Positions 1-6,224 of a stretch of DNA of 6,460 nucleotides are shown here, one piece after another. Source of the stretch: Candidatus Omnitrophota bacterium (GTDB lineage Bacteria > Omnitrophota > Gorgyraeia > Gorgyraeales > Gorgyraeaceae); assembly GCA_026387215.1 (NCBI GenBank), contig JAPLMC010000051.1, positions 1,013-7,472 of the forward strand. Direction: 5' to 3'. The notes beneath the pieces are model-generated. The model made no database searches and was not told the origin of the DNA. It worked only from the letters and a program-made list of their open reading frames with translations. Numbering within the stretch: position 1 is the stretch's first letter; every line of letters starts with the position of its first letter. Position numbers and translations under genes: made by a program.

Positions 1-482
1 AGCCCGGGATTTGCGCCATGGTCCAGGATAGCAGTAGTAGCTTTCTGGTCGTTATTCCATTTGGAAATAGTTTTCCAGATTTCCATCTGCTTGTAATAAA
101 GAGATTTTTCAAAAGGCGTCTTTTTATCTATATTAGCGTAAGGATCCCATTCCTCAACCGATGTATTAGCGTACAAAACTTTATTATCATGGCACCAATT
201 TATCATACTCACGGAGTCTATGTTCCAAGCAAGATCTACAAGAAGTCCTCCCGGAGAAAGATGCCTGGACAAAGTTCTAGCTATATTTATAGGAGTGATT
301 CTCTCCTGAAAATATTTTACGCCCTTTTTTATCCAGGAGCTCAGCTCCGAGCGCTTATCAGCAAAATCAATGACCGTGATATTTTTATAAGGGATATCAA
401 TGTGCTTCAAAAGAAGAGGCAGCGCGCATCTTCCAACCGAACCATACCCTATCATTAGGACTTTATTTTTAAATTTCATCAT
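1..482 (-). CDS. hss: homospermidine synthase (saccharopine dehydrogenase-like), 5' part only
   Basis: This is a partial gene: 160 codons from the start are visible and the rest lies beyond base 1. The family makes homospermidine from two putrescines (or putrescine plus spermidine) with NAD+ as a bound redox cofactor, in the cytoplasm. The translation starts MMKFKNKVLMIGYGSVGRCA and has an intact Rossmann glycine motif (G12, G14, G17). It continues with an acidic strand end (VIDFAD), DLAWNID, NTSVEEWDPY and DHGANPG just before the edge, all typical of bacterial Hss. By eye about half of its residues match the complete homologue at 606-2060, over the whole visible length and with almost no gaps, so the two are clear paralogues. 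The start is ATG at 482, with a second ATG at 479. No good Shine-Dalgarno sequence precedes either, only a weak GGAT. The gene is transcribed divergently from the second hss. Family assignment is firm; exact substrate preference is not shown. Confidence 0.88.
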   Translation of the reverse strand, partial: MMKFKNKVLMIGYGSVGRCALPLLLKHIDIPYKNITVIDFADKRSELSSWIKKGVKYFQERITPINIARTLSRHLSPGGLLVDLAWNIDSVSMINWCHDNKVLYANTSVEEWDPYANIDKKTPFEKSLYYKQMEIWKTISKWNNDQKATTAILDHGANPG

Positions 483-496
483 AATTTTATTTATCC

Positions 497-525
497 AGTT
501 TACAACAACTCCAAGCTTATGTCAA
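497..525 (-). promoter_or_regulatory. putative sigma70-type promoter of the leftward hss
   Basis: Read on the minus strand, a perfect TTGACA (bases 525-520) is followed after 17 bases by TAAACT (502-497), a 4-of-6 match to the -10 consensus. The transcript would start near base 490, giving a leader of only about 8-10 bases. That fits the lack of a clear Shine-Dalgarno sequence before the ATG at 482. The call rests on consensus match and position only. Confidence 0.4.
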
Positions 526-543
526 ACATAGTAAAAATTTTAT

Positions 544-571
544 TTGATAAAAAATTTTTTTTTGATAGAAT
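544..571 (+). promoter_or_regulatory. putative sigma70-type promoter of the rightward hss-decarboxylase operon
   Basis: TTGATA (544-549), a 16-base spacer rich in A and T runs, and TAGAAT (566-571) lie at a sensible distance from the GTG at 606, with a predicted leader of about 28 bases. An alternative pair, TTGATA (562-567) with TATACT (586-591) and an 18-base spacer, would start transcription almost on the ribosome binding site, so it is less likely. Homopolymer A and T tracts around 535-563 probably bend the DNA, and they lie between the two divergent promoters. Confidence 0.42.
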
Positions 572-594
572 AAACGTATACATTTTATACTGAT

Positions 595-600
595 AAGGAG
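595..600 (+). promoter_or_regulatory. ribosome binding site for the rightward hss
   Basis: AAGGAG ends 5 bases before GTG at 606. This spacing decides the start: the only in-frame ATG codons downstream lie well inside the conserved Rossmann domain, so GTG is the initiation codon. Confidence 0.75.
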
Positions 601-605
601 ACGTA

Positions 606-2060
606 GTGGAGTTCAAAGGAAAAATTCTTGTTATCGGATGCGGTTCTGTATCCCAGTGTGCAATACCGCTTATATTAAAACTTATAGATGTCCCTCCGAG
701 AAATATCACCATAATGGACTTTGCAGATAATAGGCCGCGTGTAAAAGACTGCCTTAATAAAGGTGTAAAATACGTAATTGACCGTGTCACGCTTCAAAAC
801 TACGACACTCTTCTGAAAAAATATGTAGGGCGAGGAGATCTGATAATAGACCTTGCCTGGAATATAGACTGCATCGCTATGCTTCAGTGGTGTAGAAACA
901 GTCAAGTGCTTTACGTAAACACATCCGTCGAGGTGTGGGACCCTTACAAAAAAAGCGTTACTAATAACCCTGCTGACATGACGCTTTACGTAAGGCAGAT
1001 GGAAATACGCGAACTTATTAAAAAATGGGGCGACAATAACGGCGCAACCGCCATCGTAGATCACGGGGCAAATCCAGGACTTGTATCTCATTTTACAAAA
1101 ATTGCCTTGGAAGATATCGCTAAAAAAATTATTTCCGACAAACCAAAAAATAAACGCATAAGGATATTAAAAGAAGCCTTGGGAAATAAATATTATCCAG
1201 AGCTTGCTAAAAGTTCAAGCGTTAAGGTTATACATATAAGCGAACGCGATACTCAGATTTCCGACAAACCTAAGCAGATAGATGAATTTGTAAACACATG
1301 GAGCATTGAAGGATTTTTTGAAGAAGGCATTGCGCCTGCGGAAATGGGTTGGGGAACGCATGAAAAAAATATTCCAGGAGGAGCGTGCTTTCATAAGGTA
1401 GGTCCTAAAAACCAGATCTGCCTAGAGAATATGGGAGTGAATACTTGGGTAAGATCCTGGGTGCCTGATTGCGAGATCACAGGCATGGTCATCAGACACG
1501 GTGAAGCATTCGGAATATCAGACAGGCTCACGGTCTGGAATAATAAAGGAAAGGCTCTTTACAGGCCTACAGTTCATTACGCGTATTGCCCATGTGACGC
1601 CGCTATAAATTCTCTGCATGAGCTTGAGATGAGACGATACAATCTCCAGAAAAAACAAAGAATAATGAATAATGAGATTATAAAAGGCGAAGACAGATTG
1701 GGAGTGCTGCTGATGGGCCACGATTTTAATTCATGGTGGACTGGAAGTTTACTAGACATCAGAGAAGCAAGAAAACTAGTCCCTAACCAAAATGCCACCA
1801 CCCTGCAAGTCGCTATATCTGTAGTAGCAGCTGCATCATGGATGATTAAAAACCCCAACAAAGGTTTTAATCTGCCAGATGATTTGCCGCATGAAGACAT
1901 AATGAAAATTGCAAAACCGTACCTCGGGCCTTTTATCTCAAAACCTGTTGATTGGACGCCTCTTAAGAATTATGATAAGACCTTCAGGACGTTGGGTATT
2001 AAAAAACCAAAACTTAGAGATATTTGGCAATTCACAACATTCCTTACATCTAAATCATGA
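606..2060 (+). CDS. hss: homospermidine synthase, complete, GTG start
   Basis: This 484-residue protein matches the usual length of bacterial homospermidine synthases (about 470-480), which join two putrescines in an NAD+-dependent, redox-neutral reaction and release ammonia. Visible features in order are a Rossmann segment at residues 7-40, where the usual GxGxxG reads G11-C-G13-S-V-S16 with serine in place of the third glycine, then IMDFAD (36-41), DLAWNID (82-88), NTSVE (105-109) and WDPY (111-114). DHGANPG (152-158) follows, then an acidic and aromatic stretch WSIEGFFEEG (232-241) in the region expected to line the polyamine pocket, MGWGTHE (247-253), VIRHGEAFGISD (295-306) and LLMGHDFNSWWTG (368-380). 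The start is GTG after AAGGAG. The end overlaps the next gene by ATGA, so the two are probably translationally coupled. A divergent paralogue lies just upstream. The pairing with an ornithine decarboxylase supports a putrescine-consuming role. The changed glycine motif is the one oddity. The activity itself is inferred from family membership. Confidence 0.9.
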   Translation: MEFKGKILVIGCGSVSQCAIPLILKLIDVPPRNITIMDFADNRPRVKDCLNKGVKYVIDRVTLQNYDTLLKKYVGRGDLIIDLAWNIDCIAMLQWCRNSQVLYVNTSVEVWDPYKKSVTNNPADMTLYVRQMEIRELIKKWGDNNGATAIVDHGANPGLVSHFTKIALEDIAKKIISDKPKNKRIRILKEALGNKYYPELAKSSSVKVIHISERDTQISDKPKQIDEFVNTWSIEGFFEEGIAPAEMGWGTHEKNIPGGACFHKVGPKNQICLENMGVNTWVRSWVPDCEITGMVIRHGEAFGISDRLTVWNNKGKALYRPTVHYAYCPCDAAINSLHELEMRRYNLQKKQRIMNNEIIKGEDRLGVLLMGHDFNSWWTGSLLDIREARKLVPNQNATTLQVAISVVAAASWMIKNPNKGFNLPDDLPHEDIMKIAKPYLGPFISKPVDWTPLKNYDKTFRTLGIKKPKLRDIWQFTTFLTSKS

Positions 2061-3184
2061 AAAAGAAAATGGGCGGCATAGAAAATCTGATACGTAAGAT
2101 GCTTAAAAAACATTCCTCGCCTCTTATGCTTATAGAGGAGGACCTGCTTGAAAAACAATTTAAGACTTTTCATAATGCTCTTCCAGAAGTTACACCTTAT
2201 TACGCAATAAAAGCAAATCCGTATCCAGAGATTATTAAAAAATTCGTAGAGTTAGGCGCTGGTTTTGACGTAGCAAGCGCGAACGAAATGAATACGGTCT
2301 TGGAGCTCGGCGCAAACCCTGAGAAAATAATATTTGCAAACACCATCAAATCAAATGAAGACATAAGAACTGCTTATAAAAAAAAGGTCAAGATGATGAC
2401 CTTTGATAATGAGTCTGAGCTTTATAAAATCTCCAAATACTGCCCTGGCGCCAGGGTTCTTATACGCATAAAAGTCGCAAATGTAGGAAGTATAGTTGAG
2501 CTGTCGCTGAAATTCGGCGCAGACCCAGAGCAGTCTATATCTCTCCTTAAAAAAGCGAGGTCCATGGGCCTTAAACCTGTGGGATTAAGTTTCCATGTGG
2601 GCTCGCAATGCACTAATGCGGAAAATTACCTGCAAGCGCTTGAGGTTGCCTCAGCCATATTTAATGAAGCAAAACAATCCGGCTTATTCTTAACTATACT
2701 GGATATAGGAGGCGGATTTCCCATAAAACATTTTGAAAAAGACTCCCATCTTACATTTGAACGTATGGCAACTCAGATAAGAAAAAAATTAAAAAGACTT
2801 TTTGAAAAAAATGTAAAATTCATTGCTGAGCCTGGCAGATTTCTGGTAGGACCTTCCGGAATTTTAGTAACCCAGGTCATCGGCAGGACCTTTAGAAATA
2901 ATAAAAATTATTATTATCTTAATGATGGACTTTACGGAGATTTTTCAGGAATAGTGTTTGATCATTGTAAGTATGAATTTAGAACTCTCAAGCGCGGGCA
3001 GAGATTCCTGAGCACCTTGGCTGGGCCTACATGTGATTCATTTGATACAATTTCTTTAAGCGAAGACCTTCCTGAACTTGACGTGGGTAATGTAGTATAT
3101 GTAAAAAATATAGGCGCCTACTCATGCGCAAGCGCTGTACCAAACTTCAACGGCTTCAAACCCGCAAAGATCATAATGTGCTAA
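2057..3184 (+). CDS. speC: ornithine decarboxylase-like, PLP-dependent fold III (alanine racemase type)
   Basis: This 375-residue group IV decarboxylase, of the eukaryotic ODC type, is predicted to turn ornithine into putrescine with pyridoxal phosphate. The N-terminal barrel holds the Schiff-base lysine K52 in YYAIKANP. GAGFDVAS (67-74), IIFAN (91-95), MTFDNESEL (114-122), SFHVGSQC (178-185, H180), DIGGGFP (216-222) and EPGR (258-261) follow. The C-terminal part has YLNDGLYGDFSGIVFDH (287-303), with an aspartate (D302) in the position typical of ODC, GPTCDS (323-328) with catalytic C326, and GAYS (353-356). The CD pair at 326-327 is what ODCs carry; diaminopimelate decarboxylases have CE there. 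Lysine or a carboxylated polyamine remains a possible substrate. The start ATG overlaps the hss stop (ATGA); a second ATG 12 bases on is less attractive. The stop codon overlaps that of the convergent radical SAM gene. The symbol follows the fold III ODC of Pseudomonas; E. coli SpeC is an unrelated fold. Confidence 0.87.
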   Translation: MKKKMGGIENLIRKMLKKHSSPLMLIEEDLLEKQFKTFHNALPEVTPYYAIKANPYPEIIKKFVELGAGFDVASANEMNTVLELGANPEKIIFANTIKSNEDIRTAYKKKVKMMTFDNESELYKISKYCPGARVLIRIKVANVGSIVELSLKFGADPEQSISLLKKARSMGLKPVGLSFHVGSQCTNAENYLQALEVASAIFNEAKQSGLFLTILDIGGGFPIKHFEKDSHLTFERMATQIRKKLKRLFEKNVKFIAEPGRFLVGPSGILVTQVIGRTFRNNKNYYYLNDGLYGDFSGIVFDHCKYEFRTLKRGQRFLSTLAGPTCDSFDTISLSEDLPELDVGNVVYVKNIGAYSCASAVPNFNGFKPAKIIMC

Positions 3185-4917
3185 CATTCCACCCCAGGGG
3201 TATCACCCCTGGGGTGGAATGGGACGTCAAAAAATAAGATACTTCCTGTATCATAGAGTGGGCTGCTGGATAATTCTACTACCTTTTTACCCCTTTTCTC
3301 TATAAATTCTCTCATCAAAGCTCCGTCAGGATGGTTCTTCAGCGAACCTGTAAAAAATACTTTATCCTCATGGCTACCTGAAGCTCCTCCTATAAATCCT
3401 GTCTTGTAGCCTGGAAGATTTATGCTGCCAGGCCTTACAAGCAAAGCTTTTTTGCCCCAAATATCTTTTATACCCTTATCAGAGGTGATAATATGCTTAT
3501 CGTCCACAACTACTACAGAACATTTCGCATACCCTTGCTTAACCCTTATAAATTTTGCTTTTAAAATTTCTATATTTTTTTCTATCTTACCATTATAGCG
3601 GATTATGGATTCCCCGATAGCAGCAACATCGTAAATAATATCATTTGGGTATTCCTTAGACTTGATGCTTTCTCCTTTAATACATTCATAGCCATTATCT
3701 TTTAAAATCTCAGCTATCTTTTCTAAATGCGGTTCATAAATAACTTTTTTGCCGTAAAAAAATAGCATCATATCAGGGTGGCCTCGAACAGGCTTTGCCA
3801 ATTTTGGATGCAGGGAAACTTCTATTACACAATATCCCATCTTCTTTAATCTTATTTTTGTCTGATGAGGCATTCTGGGATCAATAACAGCTATAACCTT
3901 TCTTAAATCTTCAATCCTTACCCCGGCTAAACTGACAGGTGAACCAACTGGCTCATCTGTCAGGTAGACAGGTACAGCATAATAATTTTCCAAAAAACTC
4001 TTCTCTTCCCCCTTATGCCCTGATATAAAACTAAATATACTCTTATGAGCGTATATTTTTATAGCTCTTCTATTTAATATCTTTTTAGGCCCTAAGATAT
4101 TTATTATTCTATGGCGCATCTGCCTTGCTCTTGCCATCTCTCCGAAATTCGGATGATAAGGCCCTGTAAGAATAGTTCCTTTTGAATTTAAATCTTGCGA
4201 CGGGTGAAGGCCTATGCGTATTACTTTTACGCCACCTTTTTCAAAAATATCGCACACTCTAGCAGACCATTCTATAGCATCCTGCATTGATAACGGCTCA
4301 TACCTGCCTTTTTTAAATAACTCCCCAAGAGCTGTGCCTTTTAAAACAATTGCAGGATAGATGCGAGCTGTTTTTGGTTTTAACTCTATAAGCTTTTCAG
4401 CTGTTCTTATCGCCTTTTCCAGCGTATCGTCTGGCAAGCCAAGCATTACCTGAACTCCTAGATCGAGACCTAATTTTTTTATAGTTCGAGCTGCTTTCCT
4501 AATTGTATCAAACTCCACTACCCTGTTAGATTTTTTTAAAACTTCTTTATCCAACGACTGCACGCCTAGTTCAACCAAACATCCGCCTTTTTCTTTAAAC
4601 ATTTTCATGGATTTTTCAGTGACTGCTTCTGGATGAGTAGACATCCTCAAGCCTTGTATTTTTTTATTTTTTATATAAGGATAAACTGTATCGAGATATT
4701 TTTTCTGAAGATTATTCGGTAAAAGCGTGAACGTGCCGCCAAAAAATGCAACTTCCAAGTTTTCGCCTTTAGAAATTGTCTTGAGGTTTCTTTCTATTAT
4801 GGATTTTACTTCTTCGGCGGAAGGAAGGTTTAATACTCCGGAAATCTTATGCTGGTTGCAATATATGCATCTATGAGGACAACCTGCGTGTGGGATAAAT
4901 ATTGGTATGATCTTCAC
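3181..4917 (-). CDS. radical SAM protein (Elp3/HemN-like) fused to a DUF6873-like GME-fold domain
   Basis: This is a 578-residue two-domain protein. Residues 1 to about 290 form a radical SAM barrel. The cluster motif C13-x3-C17-x2-C20 lies in GCPHRCIYCNQ, with FFGGTF (58-63) as the SAM-binding glycine region, then RMSTHPEAV (91-99), VELGVQS (115-121), VMLGLPDDT (157-165), ARIYP (184-188) and RIGLHPS (234-240). This matches the Elp3/HemN-like radical SAM family common in anaerobes, whose reaction is unknown to me. From about 340 to 564 I recognise, from memory, signatures of the DUF6873 'GME fold' family: RGHPDMMLF (378-386), YPNDI (423-427), KQGYAKCS (460-467), ITSDKGI (477-483), LPGYKTGFIGG (501-511) and DTGSILF (556-562). 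GME folds occur in guanidino-modifying enzymes. C466 is a possible but unproven nucleophile. The start is GTG, 3 bases after the PQ-loop gene's stop, with no clear Shine-Dalgarno sequence, which suggests coupling. The last 13 residues are encoded largely by a palindromic repeat. Function is not assigned. Confidence 0.82.
   Translation of the reverse strand: MKIIPIFIPHAGCPHRCIYCNQHKISGVLNLPSAEEVKSIIERNLKTISKGENLEVAFFGGTFTLLPNNLQKKYLDTVYPYIKNKKIQGLRMSTHPEAVTEKSMKMFKEKGGCLVELGVQSLDKEVLKKSNRVVEFDTIRKAARTIKKLGLDLGVQVMLGLPDDTLEKAIRTAEKLIELKPKTARIYPAIVLKGTALGELFKKGRYEPLSMQDAIEWSARVCDIFEKGGVKVIRIGLHPSQDLNSKGTILTGPYHPNFGEMARARQMRHRIINILGPKKILNRRAIKIYAHKSIFSFISGHKGEEKSFLENYYAVPVYLTDEPVGSPVSLAGVRIEDLRKVIAVIDPRMPHQTKIRLKKMGYCVIEVSLHPKLAKPVRGHPDMMLFFYGKKVIYEPHLEKIAEILKDNGYECIKGESIKSKEYPNDIIYDVAAIGESIIRYNGKIEKNIEILKAKFIRVKQGYAKCSVVVVDDKHIITSDKGIKDIWGKKALLVRPGSINLPGYKTGFIGGASGSHEDKVFFTGSLKNHPDGALMREFIEKRGKKVVELSSSPLYDTGSILFFDVPFHPRGDTPGVEC
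3185..3221. repeat. perfect 17-bp inverted repeat inside the 3' end of the radical SAM gene
   Basis: The arms are CATTCCACCCCAGGGGT (3185-3201) and its exact complement (3205-3221), separated by only ATC. Each arm also contains CCCCAGGGG or CCCCTGGGG, which is nearly self-complementary, so alternative small hairpins are possible. It sits at the meeting point of two convergent genes and could block transcripts from either side. Neither strand, however, shows a T run after the stem: an A-rich stretch follows on the plus strand and TTAGCACATT on the minus strand. It is therefore not a standard intrinsic terminator. A REP-like or mobile palindromic element is the alternative. It encodes the extreme C-terminus of the leftward protein (HPRGDTPGVE). 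Confidence 0.85.
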
Positions 4918-4920
4918 TTG

Positions 4921-5172
4921 CTACTTATGGAATAACACTGTAAAAACCATTACAAGCGTAAAAAAGAAAAAATTTACAAAAGTAAAAGATCTATAGACAA
5001 TGTCCTGGCTTTTTATACCTGCTGGAAACATTGCTAACAGGCAAATCCATACGCCCAGCGCCCAGAAAACGCTAAGATCTTTGGATGAGCGACGCTTTAT
5101 GATTCTTATTATAAGCGGGATATTCCAGAGAGGTAAAATAATGCCTGCTATCAGAGCTATTTTATTTAACAT
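4921..5172 (-). CDS. small three-helix membrane protein, PQ-loop/SemiSWEET-like
   Basis: This 83-residue hydrophobic protein has three predicted membrane segments, at about residues 4-24, 35-52 and 60-80, and almost no soluble part. The pattern of a proline at the end of helix 1 (NIPL, 17-20), a basic stretch RIIKRRSS (23-30), then KDLS (31-34) leading into a second helix resembles the single-repeat PQ-loop fold used by SemiSWEET sugar transporters, which work as dimers. The usual PQ pair reads PL here (P19-L20), so the match is by shape and spacing, not by the full motif. The start is ATG at 5172 with a weak TGAGA upstream. The gene lies 48 bases after the aldolase and 3 bases before the radical SAM gene on the same strand, so it is probably the middle gene of a three-gene unit. 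A link to sugar uptake next to an aldolase is tempting but unproven. Confidence 0.6.
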   Translation of the reverse strand: MLNKIALIAGIILPLWNIPLIIRIIKRRSSKDLSVFWALGVWICLLAMFPAGIKSQDIVYRSFTFVNFFFFTLVMVFTVLFHK

Positions 5173-5220
5173 AGCGATCTCAATAGTCCGCCACGGAACT
5201 TTGACAGACGGTTTTCATAT

Positions 5221-6192
5221 TCATACCTTGCCTGCAGAGCCTACGACATGCTCATTTTTATGCTTATACATTTTTACAAGCTCATCTCTTGCTGGACCCA
5301 GATACTTGCGCGGGTCGAATTCTTTCGGATTAGTCGCAAAAACTTCTCTTATCTTGGCTGTCATTGCAAGCCTGCCGTCTGAATCAATATTTATTTTACA
5401 TACTGCAGAGGTTGCGGCCTTTCTTAATTGTTCTTCAGGAACGCCGGCTGTGTTCTCAAGTTTTCCGCCGTATTTATTTATAAGCGCTACATATTCTTCC
5501 GTTACGGAACTTGCGCCATGTAAAACTATAGAAAAACCGGGTATTCTTCTCTCAACCTCTTCTAATATATCAAATCTCAAAGGGGGAACGCTTTCGCCTG
5601 GCTTCAGTTTAAACTTATAAGCTCCATGTGAAGTGCCTATTGAAATCGCAAGGCTGTCAACGCCGCTCTTTTTTACAAATTCCTCCACCTCTTCAGGGTG
5701 AGTGTAATGGCTCGCTTCATGACTCACTTCGTCCTCTATACCTGCTAACACCCCGAGTTCGCCTTCAACTGTAACATCATATTTATGAGCGTATTCTACT
5801 ACCTTCTTAGTAAGCGCTACATTGTCTTCGAATTTGTGAGCTGAACCATCTATCATTACTGAAGAAAATCCTGACTCTATGCAGGAAACACAAAGTTCAT
5901 ATGTATCCCCATGGTCTAGATGAAGCGCTACAGGAATATTAGAACCTGCTGTTTTAATTATCTCCATTGCGCCCATTGCCATGTGTCTTAATAAAATCTG
6001 GTTTGCGTATTTTCTTGCGCCTGAAGAAACCTGGAGTATCACAGGAGATTTCGTCTCTATACAAGCTGTAATTATGGCCTGAAGCTGCTCCATATTATTG
6101 AAATTATACGCAGGCACAGCATATTTGCCTGCCATCGCTTTTTTAAACATATTTCTTGTATTTACCAAGCCTAATTCTTTGTACGAATGCAT
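5221..6192 (-). CDS. fba: class II fructose-bisphosphate aldolase
   Basis: This 323-residue metal-dependent aldolase reversibly splits fructose-1,6-bisphosphate to dihydroxyacetone phosphate and glyceraldehyde-3-phosphate in glycolysis and gluconeogenesis. Visible hallmarks are the N-terminal YAVPAYNFNN (24-33), HLDHGD (91-96) with catalytic D93 and metal ligand H94, and SVMIDGSA (111-118). EGELG (143-147), SIGTSHGAY (184-192) with H189, VLHGASS (223-229) with H225, and KINIDSDGR (266-274) for phosphate binding follow. All expected residues are present. The start chosen is ATG at 6192, 5 bases after GGAGG. An in-frame TTG at 6204 would add four residues that are merely the translated ribosome binding site. 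Related tagatose-bisphosphate aldolases share these motifs, so substrate is likely but not proven. It is preceded by its own promoter-like sequence and a leader hairpin, and followed by the PQ-loop and radical SAM genes. Confidence 0.93.
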   Translation of the reverse strand: MHSYKELGLVNTRNMFKKAMAGKYAVPAYNFNNMEQLQAIITACIETKSPVILQVSSGARKYANQILLRHMAMGAMEIIKTAGSNIPVALHLDHGDTYELCVSCIESGFSSVMIDGSAHKFEDNVALTKKVVEYAHKYDVTVEGELGVLAGIEDEVSHEASHYTHPEEVEEFVKKSGVDSLAISIGTSHGAYKFKLKPGESVPPLRFDILEEVERRIPGFSIVLHGASSVTEEYVALINKYGGKLENTAGVPEEQLRKAATSAVCKINIDSDGRLAMTAKIREVFATNPKEFDPRKYLGPARDELVKMYKHKNEHVVGSAGKV

Positions 6193-6196
6193 AAAT

Positions 6197-6202
6197 TCCT
6201 CC
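6197..6202 (-). promoter_or_regulatory. ribosome binding site of fba
   Basis: GGAGGA on the minus strand, with 5 bases between GGAGG and the ATG at 6192. It fixes that ATG as the start. Its first G (base 6202) is also the closing base of the adjacent leader hairpin. Confidence 0.85.
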
Positions 6203-6224
6203 AAATTTTGTGAAACAAAATTTG
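6202..6224 (-). promoter_or_regulatory. leader hairpin abutting the fba ribosome binding site
   Basis: On the minus strand a perfect 10-bp inverted repeat, CAAATTTTGT with ACAAAATTTG, encloses the loop TTC and runs straight into the Shine-Dalgarno sequence. The stem is AT-rich and therefore weak, so it might melt with temperature or on ribosome arrival. Upstream of it, bases 6224-6238 hold a GC-rich block with two GACCC copies on the plus strand. It has no T run of the kind that follows a terminator. Confidence 0.6.

Noticed and set aside
18..458. A 146-codon open frame on the plus strand.
   Set aside because: It lies antisense to the partial hss, whose minus-strand frame shows all family motifs. 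The plus-strand product resembles nothing I know.
606..2060. Saccharopine dehydrogenase of lysine metabolism.
   Set aside because: The general fold is shared, but DLAWNID, NTSVE, DHGANPG and the 484-residue length are those of homospermidine synthase.
2057..3184. Diaminopimelate decarboxylase (lysA).
   Set aside because: The same fold, but the catalytic cysteine is followed by Asp (GPTCDS) and FDH is present, as in ornithine decarboxylases, and the operon partner is a homospermidine synthase.
3185..3221. A classical rho-independent terminator.
   Set aside because: The stem is strong but no T run follows it in either direction, so the sequence fits only half of the definition. It is kept as a repeat.
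5000..5620. A 206-codon open frame on the plus strand.
   Set aside because: It runs antisense across the PQ-loop gene, the spacer and the end of fba. The aldolase motifs on the other strand are unmistakable, so this is a chance frame.
6193..6204. An earlier TTG start that would add four residues (MEEF) to the aldolase.
   Set aside because: These codons are the Shine-Dalgarno sequence itself, and the ATG at 6192 has ideal spacing from it.
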